This document shows, one piece after another, positions 1 to 6,228 of a DNA stretch of 12,492 nucleotides (positions within the stretch are counted from its first letter, which is position 1; every line of letters starts with the position of its first letter). The stretch lies in contig JAKSUF010000023.1 in assembly GCA_024409145.1 (NCBI GenBank), positions 1-12,492 of the forward strand. Reading direction: 5' to 3'. Under the pieces are notes generated by a model. It searched no databases. It was not told the origin of the DNA and was given only the letters and a program-made list of their open reading frames with translations. This stretch comes from an archaeon (GTDB lineage Archaea > Methanobacteriota > Methanobacteria > Methanobacteriales > Methanobacteriaceae). A program made the translations under genes and the position numbers.

Positions 1-86
1 AATATTAATAATATAAAAACTTAATAGCATATTAATTTAGAATATAATAATTTTATAGTTTAAAAATGTATATTAATAAACAATCA

Positions 87-132
87 ATCATAAAAAATAT
101 TTAAAAAAAATCATAAAAAATATTTAAAAAAA
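87..132. repeat. 23-bp perfect tandem duplication upstream of the DUF655 gene
   Basis: Two head-to-tail identical 23-bp units (87-109 and 110-132), each beginning ATCAT followed by A-runs and TATTT. They lie just before the ribosome-binding site of the DUF655 gene, probably in its leader or promoter. The rest of 1-153 is AT-rich with no gene visible. The exactness suggests recent slippage duplication; a regulatory role is not shown. Confidence 0.75.
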
Positions 133-153
133 CAAGAACACAAGAGGGATAAT

Positions 154-930
154 ATGGATGACCCAACACCAAGAAAAGAAGAAAATGCAATAGTTTTAGA
201 TTATTTAAAATTCGGATATATTAATCCAAATAGATCAATATCACATGGAAAACCTATTGCACAAGCTATAGGAATTAGAAAATTTACATTAATGGAGTTA
301 ATACCTAAACGAGGCATAGATTTAGATATTCATGAAGATGTATACATTGGATCTGGAAAAAGAGACCAAATATACAGAGTTAAAGGATTACTTAGATTTG
401 AGAATCTAACTGCTACAAGTAGAATTGAAATGGAATATGCAATTAAAGAAATTGTCTTAAACCAAGAAGAAAAATATATAAAATTCTTTAATGAAATTGA
501 TGCACTCAACACAAGAATGCATAAATTAGAGTTAATCCCAGGTATTGGTAAAAAACAAATGCAAATGATTCTTGATGAAAGGAAAAAAGAACCATTTAAA
601 AGTTTTGAAGACTTAACTGAAAGAATTCCATTAATTAAAGACCCTGCAGGAATGCTTGCCCAAAGAGTAAAATTAGAATTAGACACTACCCAAGTTAAAA
701 GAGGTAAAAAGAAATATTACTTATTTACCCAGGTTCCAAATAGACACCCTTCAAACAAGAGAAGATACAAAAATAAGGGCAATTATAGGAATAATAAAAA
801 TAATCAAAACCGTAAAAATAATAGAAATAGAAATAATAAGAATAATAAAAATAAGATTAATAGAAATAATAAGAATAATAAGGACAATAAAAATAAAACT
901 AATGAGAATAAAACTCTTAAAGATAATTAA
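154..930 (+). CDS. DUF655 family protein, putative RNA/nucleic-acid-binding protein with helix-hairpin-helix
   Basis: This archaeal protein family has no established function. The family commonly sits beside ksgA and ribosomal or RNA polymerase genes, so a role in translation or RNA handling is inferred. The first ~125 residues form the conserved N-terminal domain (EENAIVLDYLKFGY near the start). Residues ~127-140 (LIPGIGKKQMQMIL) are a helix-hairpin-helix motif, followed by a conserved FEDL.ERIPLIKDP segment at ~151-164. From about residue 200 to the end (258) the protein is almost only Asn, Lys and Arg, a low-complexity, presumably disordered basic tail encoded by AAT/AAA/AGA-type codon runs. 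The ATG is preceded by AGAGGG with suitable spacing. The next gene is ksgA, as in many archaea, though a hairpin terminator lies between them. Family call is confident; function is not known. Confidence 0.85.
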   Translation: MDDPTPRKEENAIVLDYLKFGYINPNRSISHGKPIAQAIGIRKFTLMELIPKRGIDLDIHEDVYIGSGKRDQIYRVKGLLRFENLTATSRIEMEYAIKEIVLNQEEKYIKFFNEIDALNTRMHKLELIPGIGKKQMQMILDERKKEPFKSFEDLTERIPLIKDPAGMLAQRVKLELDTTQVKRGKKKYYLFTQVPNRHPSNKRRYKNKGNYRNNKNNQNRKNNRNRNNKNNKNKINRNNKNNKDNKNKTNENKTLKDN

Positions 931-965
931 TCTATAGTATAATCATGAAATTACTAAATCAATAC

Positions 966-976
966 GATATATAAAT
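966..976 (+). promoter_or_regulatory. candidate TATA box for ksgA
   Basis: GATATATAAAT resembles the archaeal box A. If used, transcription would start near 998 and the hairpin at 1036-1059 would lie in the ksgA leader. In such AT-rich DNA the match is weak evidence; ksgA could also be read from a closer promoter. Confidence 0.25.
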
Positions 977-1035
977 TAAGGAATATACTAGATTAATGAA
1001 TATAATATAGAATATTATTGAAAATAAAATATTTA

Positions 1036-1070
1036 AAGGTAAAAATTCATTTTTACCTTAACTTTTTTTT
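1036..1070 (+). terminator. hairpin plus T-tract between DUF655 gene and ksgA
   Basis: AAGGTAAAAAT (1036-1046) and ATTTTTACCTT (1049-1059) are exact reverse complements separated by two bases, followed by AAC and a run of eight T (1063-1070). This has the form of a bacterial intrinsic terminator. In archaea the T-tract alone can terminate. It probably ends the DUF655 transcript, but it could be a leader attenuator if ksgA is transcribed from the TATA-like element at 966. Confidence 0.65.
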
Positions 1071-1111
1071 AAATTATTATTAAAACCATTAGCTAAATAG
1101 GAGAAGATTAT

Positions 1112-1984
1112 TTGCAAGACCAATTATCATTAGCTAAAGAGACTAAACAAATCTTACAAAATTATGGAATCAGACTTAATAAAAATTTAGGGCAAAATTA
1201 TCTTATTGATGATTTTAAAAGAAAGAAAATTATTAATTATGGAAATTTAACAAAAGAAGATGTTGTTTTAGAAATTGGTCCTGGAATTGGAACTCTTACA
1301 ATAGAACTTGCAAAAAGATCTAAAAAAGTAATAGCTATTGAACAAGACACTACTATTTTTAACATATTAAAAGAAAGATTAACTGCAGAAGATATAAACA
1401 ATGTGGAATTAATAAATGGAGATGCAGTTAAAGTTGATTTTCCAAAATTCAATAAGATAATATCTAATCTACCTTATCAAATTTCCTCACCTATAACCTT
1501 TAAATTCTTAGAATATGATTTTGATTTAGGAATCTTAATGTATCAAAAAGAATTTGCAGATAGAATGAATATAAAAGTTGGAACTAAACGATATTCAAGA
1601 CTATCCGCAATGTTATATTATAAAGCAGATGTGGAATTTTTAACTAAAGTATCCCCAGAATCTTTTATTCCAAGTCCAAAAGTAGATTCTGCAGTTGTAA
1701 AACTTACACCTAAAGAAATAGATGAAAATATAAGTGACCAAGAGTATAAAATTTATTCAAAAGTTGTTAAAGCATTATTCCAACACAAGAATAAAAAGTG
1801 CAAAAATGCACTTATTGATTCTAGACACATAATAGGATTTAAAGATAAAAAAGAGTTGAAACAAATCCTTAAAAATGCAGAAGAAAATAATGAAAAACTT
1901 AAAGAGTACTTTTTAGAACGTACCATAAATTTATATCCTGAAGAAATTATGGAAATCTCTACATTATTAAGTGAATATATTTAG
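1112..1984 (+). CDS. rsmA: 16S rRNA (adenine-N6,N6)-dimethyltransferase RsmA/KsgA
   Basis: Transfers four methyl groups from SAM to two adjacent adenines in the 3'-terminal hairpin of 16S rRNA, a late checkpoint in small-subunit assembly. The 290-residue length is normal for the family. Visible landmarks are the N-terminal LGQNYLID (26-33), SAM motif I EIGPGIGTLT (54-63), the acidic residue E77 that would contact the SAM ribose, GDA (103-105), catalytic motif IV NLPY (119-122), and the signature F.PSPKVDSAVVKL (185-198). The start is TTG, supported by AGGAG at 1099-1103 eight bases upstream and by the normal position of the N-terminal motif. It lies between the DUF655 gene and a HEMK2-like methyltransferase gene, a typical archaeal grouping. 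Nothing essential appears to be missing. Confidence 0.96.
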   Translation: MQDQLSLAKETKQILQNYGIRLNKNLGQNYLIDDFKRKKIINYGNLTKEDVVLEIGPGIGTLTIELAKRSKKVIAIEQDTTIFNILKERLTAEDINNVELINGDAVKVDFPKFNKIISNLPYQISSPITFKFLEYDFDLGILMYQKEFADRMNIKVGTKRYSRLSAMLYYKADVEFLTKVSPESFIPSPKVDSAVVKLTPKEIDENISDQEYKIYSKVVKALFQHKNKKCKNALIDSRHIIGFKDKKELKQILKNAEENNEKLKEYFLERTINLYPEEIMEISTLLSEYI

Positions 1985-2089
1985 TTTAATAATTACATAA
2001 AATATATTCTTATGGATAATTAGAATAAAAAAAAAAATAAAATAGTTATCCTTAGCATAAACAATCAACAATTCAAATTATAGAATAAC

Positions 2090-2093
2090 GAGG
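2090..2093 (+). promoter_or_regulatory. ribosome-binding site of the HEMK2-like gene
   Basis: GAGG followed six bases later by ATG at 2100 fixes the start. The 115-bp spacer after ksgA holds an A-run and a weak GGATAA (2014-2019)/TTATCC (2046-2051) inverted pair, but no convincing terminator. Confidence 0.6.
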
Positions 2094-2099
2094 ATAAAA

Positions 2100-2693
2100 A
2101 TGAAAGCTGGAAAATTTGAAATTGAAACTGATGACCTTGTTTACATCCCTTCAGATGATACTTTTTTACTTGCTGAAAATCTTGAGATAAATGAAGGAGA
2201 CAAAGTCTTAGAAATAGGTACTGGATCAGGTCTTGTTTCAATGTATGGAAGTTTATTAACAGATAATATTACAGCTACTGATATTAATTATAATGCTCTT
2301 GAATTAGCTGAGAAAAATTTTAAATTAAATAATATAAATACAATCACATTAAAATTTGGAGACTTATTTGAACCTGTGAAAGATGAAAAATTTGATGTTA
2401 TTTTATTCAATACTCCATATTTACCGACTGATGAAGACGACATTATAGAAGATAATTTAAATTATGCATTTGATGGTGGAGTAGATGGAAGAAAAGTTAT
2501 AGATAAATTCTTAAATGAAGCACCAAACTATTTAAATAATAAAGGAAAAATTCAAATGATTCAATCCTCACTTTCAAATACAGAAAAAACATTAGATATA
2601 CTAGATAACTTAGGATTTATAGCAGAAGTAGCAAAGTCTGAAAGGTTTTTCTTTGAGGAAATTGTCTTAATAAATGCATATAGCATACAATAG
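2100..2693 (+). CDS. HEMK2/PrmC-like SAM-dependent methyltransferase, probable release-factor glutamine methyltransferase
   Basis: Small Rossmann-fold methyltransferase of 197 residues, the compact form seen in archaea and eukaryotes (HEMK2/Mtq2), which lacks the N-terminal domain of bacterial PrmC. Family members methylate the glutamine of the GGQ motif in the translation release factor; here the likely target is aRF1. Visible are SAM motif I VLEIGTGSG (36-44), an acidic residue in TDIN (60-63), GDLF (87-90), the motif IV position FNTPYLPT (103-110) and the HEMK2-like FDGGVDG (124-130). The usual NPPY is NTPY here: the catalytic Asn and the Tyr are kept and the first Pro is replaced. It follows ksgA on the same strand, which fits a translation-factor modification cluster. 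Family call is firm; aRF1 as substrate is inferred. Confidence 0.85.
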   Translation: MKAGKFEIETDDLVYIPSDDTFLLAENLEINEGDKVLEIGTGSGLVSMYGSLLTDNITATDINYNALELAEKNFKLNNINTITLKFGDLFEPVKDEKFDVILFNTPYLPTDEDDIIEDNLNYAFDGGVDGRKVIDKFLNEAPNYLNNKGKIQMIQSSLSNTEKTLDILDNLGFIAEVAKSERFFFEEIVLINAYSIQ

Positions 2694-2699
2694 AAAAAT

Positions 2700-2775
2700 A
2701 AAGAAATAAAATAAAATAGTAAAATAAAATAGTAAAATAAAAAGATAAGAAAAAAAGAAATAAATAAAATAATTA
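2700..2775 (-). terminator. U-tract region downstream of lysA
   Basis: The convergent spacer between the HEMK2-like gene and lysA is nearly all A on the plus strand, giving repeated T-runs on the lysA transcript strand, including a short tandem repeat with a 13-bp period (TAAAATAAAATAG on the plus strand). Archaeal polymerases terminate at U-tracts, so this is the likely lysA terminator. There is no hairpin. Confidence 0.4.
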
Positions 2776-2785
2776 AATATTTTAC

Positions 2786-4069
2786 TTATTGTAAGTGTTC
2801 AGGAATGCTTTGTTTTTCAAAAATATCATCATAAGTTTGAGCTTCTCTTATGACGAAACATTCACCATCTTTAACTAAGATTTCAGCAGGTAATGGACGA
2901 GTATTATAATTAGAAGCCATGGTATATCCATAAGCACCAGCATTCATAATTCCTAAAACATCACCTTCATCAATTTTAGGAAGAGGTCTATCTCTAGCAA
3001 ATAAGTCACCAGATTCACAAACATTACCAGCTACATCAACCTCTTCAGTAGCTTCTTCATTCATTTTATTAGCTACTACAATATGATGATAAGAGTCATA
3101 CATAGCAGGTCTTAAAAGAGTATTAAATCCAGCATCCACACCTATGAATTTTCTGTAACTTTCTTTTACACTGTTAACTTGAACAAGAAGTACACTTGCA
3201 TCTCCCACTAAGTATCTTCCAGGTTCAAGATATAAAGTAGGTTCTCCCATATCAAACTCAGCTAATTTTTCTTTGAATAATTTCATATTTTCTTCAGCAA
3301 ATGCTTCTAAATCAAGTAATTTTTCATCAGGAGTATATGGAATTCCAACTCCTCCACCAAAGTCTAAGAATTCAAAGTCGATTCCAGCTTCTTTATGAAC
3401 TTTACCTGCAATATTCATAGTAGATTCAATAGCTAATTTAAATGGTTCAGGGTCTAAAATTCCAGAACCAATATGAGAATGCATACCAACAGGTTCAAAA
3501 CCAAGTTCTTTAGCTAATTTATAAACTTCTACAGCTTCAGTTTCCATAATACCAAATTTACTCATTTCCCCACCAGTAATACAGTGGTCGTGATGTCCTG
3601 CACCAACCATAGGGTTTACTCTAAATGAGATTTTTTTACCATTAGGATTAATACTTTCAGCTAATCTTTTAAGAGCAGAAACAGAATCAATATTTAAGAT
3701 TACATCTTCACTATTTACATATTCCATTTCATCATTTTTGATATTATTTCCAGTAAATAAAATCCTATCTCCACTGAATCCCATTTTTTTAGAAATGTAA
3801 ACTTCACCAGGAGATACAGCATCAATACAACATCCTTCTTCTTCAAGGATTTTTAAAACTGCAACATTGGTATTAGCTTTACATGCATAGAATACTTTGA
3901 AATCAGGATAAAATTTAGAAAATGCAGAGTAAAATCTTTTATAATTATCTCTAATACGGTTTTCATCAATTACATAAACTGGAGTGCCATATTTTTCAAC
4001 AATTTCACATGCATCAGCACCACCAATATCTAAGTGGCCATTATCATTAATATTAATATTTAAATCCAT
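2786..4069 (-). CDS. lysA: diaminopimelate decarboxylase
   Basis: PLP enzyme that decarboxylates meso-diaminopimelate to L-lysine, the last step of the DAP pathway. In a pseudomurein-walled methanogen lysine is also a wall-peptide residue. Using the internal start the protein has 427 residues. The PLP lysine lies in FYACKAN (K64), with HSHIGS (197-202) and FGGGVG (237-242) for cofactor phosphate binding, EPGRY (282-286), the partner-subunit cysteine in CESGD (C351) and the aromatic GAYGY (376-380). The longest frame starts at 4084, but GGAGG (4079-4075) sits inside that extension, five bases before the ATG at 4069. The internal ATG is therefore preferred and begins MDLNIN. The gene diverges from the Nudix gene. 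No diaminopimelate epimerase or other lysine gene is adjacent in this window. Confidence 0.95.
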   Translation of the reverse strand: MDLNININDNGHLDIGGADACEIVEKYGTPVYVIDENRIRDNYKRFYSAFSKFYPDFKVFYACKANTNVAVLKILEEEGCCIDAVSPGEVYISKKMGFSGDRILFTGNNIKNDEMEYVNSEDVILNIDSVSALKRLAESINPNGKKISFRVNPMVGAGHHDHCITGGEMSKFGIMETEAVEVYKLAKELGFEPVGMHSHIGSGILDPEPFKLAIESTMNIAGKVHKEAGIDFEFLDFGGGVGIPYTPDEKLLDLEAFAEENMKLFKEKLAEFDMGEPTLYLEPGRYLVGDASVLLVQVNSVKESYRKFIGVDAGFNTLLRPAMYDSYHHIVVANKMNEEATEEVDVAGNVCESGDLFARDRPLPKIDEGDVLGIMNAGAYGYTMASNYNTRPLPAEILVKDGECFVIREAQTYDDIFEKQSIPEHLQ

Positions 4070-4074
4070 ATTAT

Positions 4075-4079
4075 CCTCC
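4075..4079 (-). promoter_or_regulatory. Shine-Dalgarno that decides the lysA start
   Basis: On the minus strand GGTGGAGGATAATATG places GGAGG five bases before the ATG at 4069-4067. The upstream in-frame ATG at 4084 overlaps this element and has no ribosome-binding site of its own. Confidence 0.8.
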
Positions 4080-4244
4080 ACCATAAGTTCAAGTTTATAA
4101 ATTTTATAATAATAGAACCCCTTAATATAATAGGATTCTTACATAATCTTAAAATATAATTAATTACTAAATAATTACGATACTTATTATACTTACTATA
4201 ATTACTATAAATAAGATTTATCAATAAAATATTTGTTTAATTGA

Positions 4245-4254
4245 TTATATAAAA
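4245..4254 (+). promoter_or_regulatory. candidate TATA box of the Nudix gene
   Basis: TTATATAAAA is a good archaeal box A match, predicting a start of transcription near 4275 and a leader of about 70 bases. The same divergent spacer (4070-4343) must also hold the lysA promoter, for which several AT-rich candidates exist and none stands out. Confidence 0.45.
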
Positions 4255-4264
4255 TTAATTAAGG

Positions 4265-4318
4265 AACCTAAATATCCGACACAATAATAAAAATCATAAT
4301 AATATAGGAAATTAGGTT
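4265..4318 (+). repeat. 7-bp inverted repeat in the Nudix promoter/leader
   Basis: AACCTAA (4265-4271) and TTAGGTT (4312-4318) are exact reverse complements 40 bases apart. Inside them TCC (4275-4277) and GGA (4317 side, 4307-4309) could add three pairs. The element spans the predicted transcription start and most of the leader, so it could be an operator pair or a weak leader hairpin. Confidence 0.4.
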
Positions 4319-4343
4319 AATAGTAATGCTAAATGGTGAAAAT

Positions 4344-4790
4344 ATGAATGAATACAATAAAGACAAATGGGGATTGACAGTTAGAGGAATAATTAAAAAT
4401 AATGATGATGAAATTCTTTTACTCAAAAGACACCACAAATCCCGTAATGATCCAGAAAAATGGGAATTCCCTGGAGGAAAAGTAGATAAAGGAGAATATT
4501 TCGAAGCAGCACTTATAAGAGAGTTTAAAGAAGAGACTAATCTTGATATTAATGTTAAAGAATTATATGATGCTGTAGAAAATGAGTTCATATCTTGTAA
4601 AGACGGAAATATTGTAAAAACTGTTCAAATAATTATGAAAGTAAATATTAAATCTGGAGAACTTAAATTAAGCCATGAACATGAAGACTATAGATGGTTA
4701 AAAATAGATGAAATTAAAGAATTATATAATGAAAACTTATTAAGTTCCACAGTAGAAAAAGTATTAAAAAAACAAGAATTTAATATCTAA
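4344..4790 (+). CDS. Nudix hydrolase (MutT-like)
   Basis: Mg2+-dependent hydrolase of a nucleoside-diphosphate-X compound. The Nudix box G-x5-E-x7-RE-U-x-EE-x-G-U runs from residue 45 to 67, with metal-binding glutamates E60, E63 and E64 in place. The Gly near its end is Asn (N66). The preceding KWEFPGG is typical of MutT-type and NTP-pyrophosphatase members. The substrate cannot be read from sequence; 8-oxo-dGTP-like nucleotides, other NTPs or ADP-ribose-like compounds are all possible. The protein has 148 residues with the chosen start. An in-frame ATG at 4326 would add six residues, but GGTGA at 4335-4339 lies inside that extension and is correctly placed for the ATG at 4344. The gene is monocistronic, between divergent lysA and convergent argD. 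Confidence 0.9.
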   Translation: MNEYNKDKWGLTVRGIIKNNDDEILLLKRHHKSRNDPEKWEFPGGKVDKGEYFEAALIREFKEETNLDINVKELYDAVENEFISCKDGNIVKTVQIIMKVNIKSGELKLSHEHEDYRWLKIDEIKELYNENLLSSTVEKVLKKQEFNI

Positions 4791-4834
4791 AAACAAAAAT
4801 AGGACTAAAAAATAAATAAAAAATAATTCAATAT

Positions 4835-4905
4835 TTAAAAATAAAAATTAAAAAACTAAAAAAAACTAAAGAAAAAATAAAAAAAGAATTAATGAAAAAA
4901 GATGC
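4835..4905 (-). terminator. U-tract terminator region downstream of argD
   Basis: In the convergent Nudix/argD spacer the argD transcript strand carries many consecutive T-runs of five to eight bases broken by single other bases. This is the expected archaeal U-tract termination signal. No stable hairpin is visible. Confidence 0.4.
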
Positions 4906-4912
4906 TAAAATA

Positions 4913-6088
4913 TTAAATTTCAGCAAAGATTTCATCTAATGCTTCAACAAGAGCATCTATTTCTTCTTCTTTAACAATGAGAGGTGGTGCAAATCTTAAA
5001 ACATTACCTGCAGTACAGTTGATTAAAAATCCTTTTTCAAACATTTTACCAACAATATCCCCACCTTCAAAATCAAGTTCAAGTCCTACTAATAAACCAG
5101 CACCTCTCACACCTTTAATGAAATCATATTTATTAGCCAAATCATTAAGTTTAGATAATAAATATTCACCCATAAGTCTAGAGTTTTCTACAAGGTTTTC
5201 AGATTTAATAGTATCAAATACTGCATTAGCTACTGCCCCTGCAAGTGGACTTCCAGCAAAAGTAGTTCCATGGTCTCCAGGTACAAAACCAGAAGAAACT
5301 TCTTCAGTAGCTAAAAAAGCAGCCATAGGGAATCCTCCACCAATACCTTTAGCTACAGTCATAATATCAGGTTTAATATCATAAAGCTCATGTGCAAATA
5401 AACTACCACATCTACCGAATCCAGATTGAACTTCATCAACAATCAATAAAACATCATTATCTTTACAAAGTTTCTCTAATCCTTTATAAAATTCTTTATC
5501 AAGAACATTTACTCCACCTTCACCTTGAACAGGTTCAATAATAATTGCAGCAGTTTCATCAGTGATTGTTTCTTTGATAACATCTAAATCACCGAAAGGA
5601 ACTGACTTAAACCCTCTAGGTAAGTTTTTAACATATGGAGCACTATATTCTGGATGGTCAGTTACAGACAAAGTTAAAAAAGTTCTTCCATGGAAAGAAC
5701 CTCCACAGAATAATACTTCACTTTTACCAGAATATTTTAAAGCTAATTTAATAGCTCCTTCATTAGCTTCAGCACCAGAGTTTGCAAAAAACATTCTATC
5801 AAAACTTGTTGCATCTATTAATTTTTTAGCATAAACAGTAGCTGGTTCATTGTAATAAATATTGGAAATGTGAATTAATTTTTCAGCTTGTTCTTGAATA
5901 GCTTTTACTAAAGCAGGATGATTATGACCTAAACAGTTAACTGCAATACCTGCTAAAAAGTCTAAGTATTCATTACCTTCAATATCCCATACTTTCATGC
6001 CTTCTCCATAGTCTAGAACAACAGGGACTCTATTAAATGTGTTAATAAAATATTTATCTTCAATATCAATAATTTCTTGAGTGTTCAT
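4913..6088 (-). CDS. argD: acetylornithine aminotransferase
   Basis: Class-III PLP aminotransferase that converts N-acetylglutamate semialdehyde to N-acetylornithine with glutamate as amino donor, in arginine biosynthesis. The 391-residue length is typical. Landmarks are NSGAEAN (103-109), FHGRT (132-136), EPVQGEGG (185-192), the PLP-nitrogen aspartate in VDEVQ (D218), the Schiff-base lysine in AKGIGGGFP (K247), and TTFAGSPLA (275-283). AGGAGAGG lies just before the ATG, confirming the start. Family members can also act in N-succinyl-DAP synthesis, but methanogens generally use the DapL route, so ArgD is the simpler call. The gene is divergent from the ferredoxin-fused aldo/keto reductase and shares a palindrome-rich promoter with it. 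Confidence 0.92.
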   Translation of the reverse strand: MNTQEIIDIEDKYFINTFNRVPVVLDYGEGMKVWDIEGNEYLDFLAGIAVNCLGHNHPALVKAIQEQAEKLIHISNIYYNEPATVYAKKLIDATSFDRMFFANSGAEANEGAIKLALKYSGKSEVLFCGGSFHGRTFLTLSVTDHPEYSAPYVKNLPRGFKSVPFGDLDVIKETITDETAAIIIEPVQGEGGVNVLDKEFYKGLEKLCKDNDVLLIVDEVQSGFGRCGSLFAHELYDIKPDIMTVAKGIGGGFPMAAFLATEEVSSGFVPGDHGTTFAGSPLAGAVANAVFDTIKSENLVENSRLMGEYLLSKLNDLANKYDFIKGVRGAGLLVGLELDFEGGDIVGKMFEKGFLINCTAGNVLRFAPPLIVKEEEIDALVEALDEIFAEI

Positions 6089-6126
6089 AAAACCTCTCCT
6101 AATTAATATAAATTTAAATAATAATG

Positions 6127-6148
6127 AATTGAATCAAAAGATTCAATT
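6127..6148. promoter_or_regulatory. 9-bp perfect inverted repeat, candidate operator
   Basis: AATTGAATC (6127-6135) and GATTCAATT (6140-6148) are exact reverse complements around an AAAA spacer. It lies between divergent argD and the reductase gene, near where argD transcription should start, a normal position for an archaeal repressor site. Confidence 0.55.
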
Positions 6149-6160
6149 TTAAGCTTAAAA
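6147..6160. promoter_or_regulatory. 14-bp perfect palindrome TTTTAAGCTTAAAA
   Basis: A self-complementary 14-mer that abuts the 9-bp inverted repeat at 6127-6148 and lies between it and the shared TATA-like element. It may be a second protein-binding site or part of one composite operator. Confidence 0.45.
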
Positions 6161-6168
6161 TCTAACAC

Positions 6169-6180
6169 AATTATATTTAT
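6169..6180. promoter_or_regulatory. possible shared TATA element for argD and the reductase
   Basis: AATTATATTTAT reads as a TATA-like element on both strands. It would start the reductase transcript near 6197 (a leader of about 30 bases) and the argD transcript near 6150, at the palindromes. This is a pattern match only. Confidence 0.35.
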
Positions 6181-6228
6181 TACTCATAATATAAAAAAAT
6201 AATTAATAGAAATTGAAAGAGGAATAAT

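Noticed and set aside
2014..2051. GGATAA/TTATCC inverted pair as a ksgA terminator
   Set aside because: The stem is six bases with a long A-rich loop and no T-run follows on the transcribed strand.
4115..4140. Imperfect inverted repeat AGAACCCC/GGATTCT upstream of lysA
   Set aside because: Only six of eight positions pair and no promoter element is clearly linked to it, so it was not listed as an operator.
4977..5834. Two plus-strand reading frames opposite argD
   Set aside because: Both are antisense shadows of a clearly coding argD; their Pro/Ser/Leu-rich composition is that expected from the reverse strand of a real gene.
4913..6088. Diaminopimelate-pathway aminotransferase role for argD because lysA is nearby
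   Set aside because: The two genes are separated by an opposing Nudix gene, so they are not an operon, and methanogens generally use the unrelated DapL enzyme.
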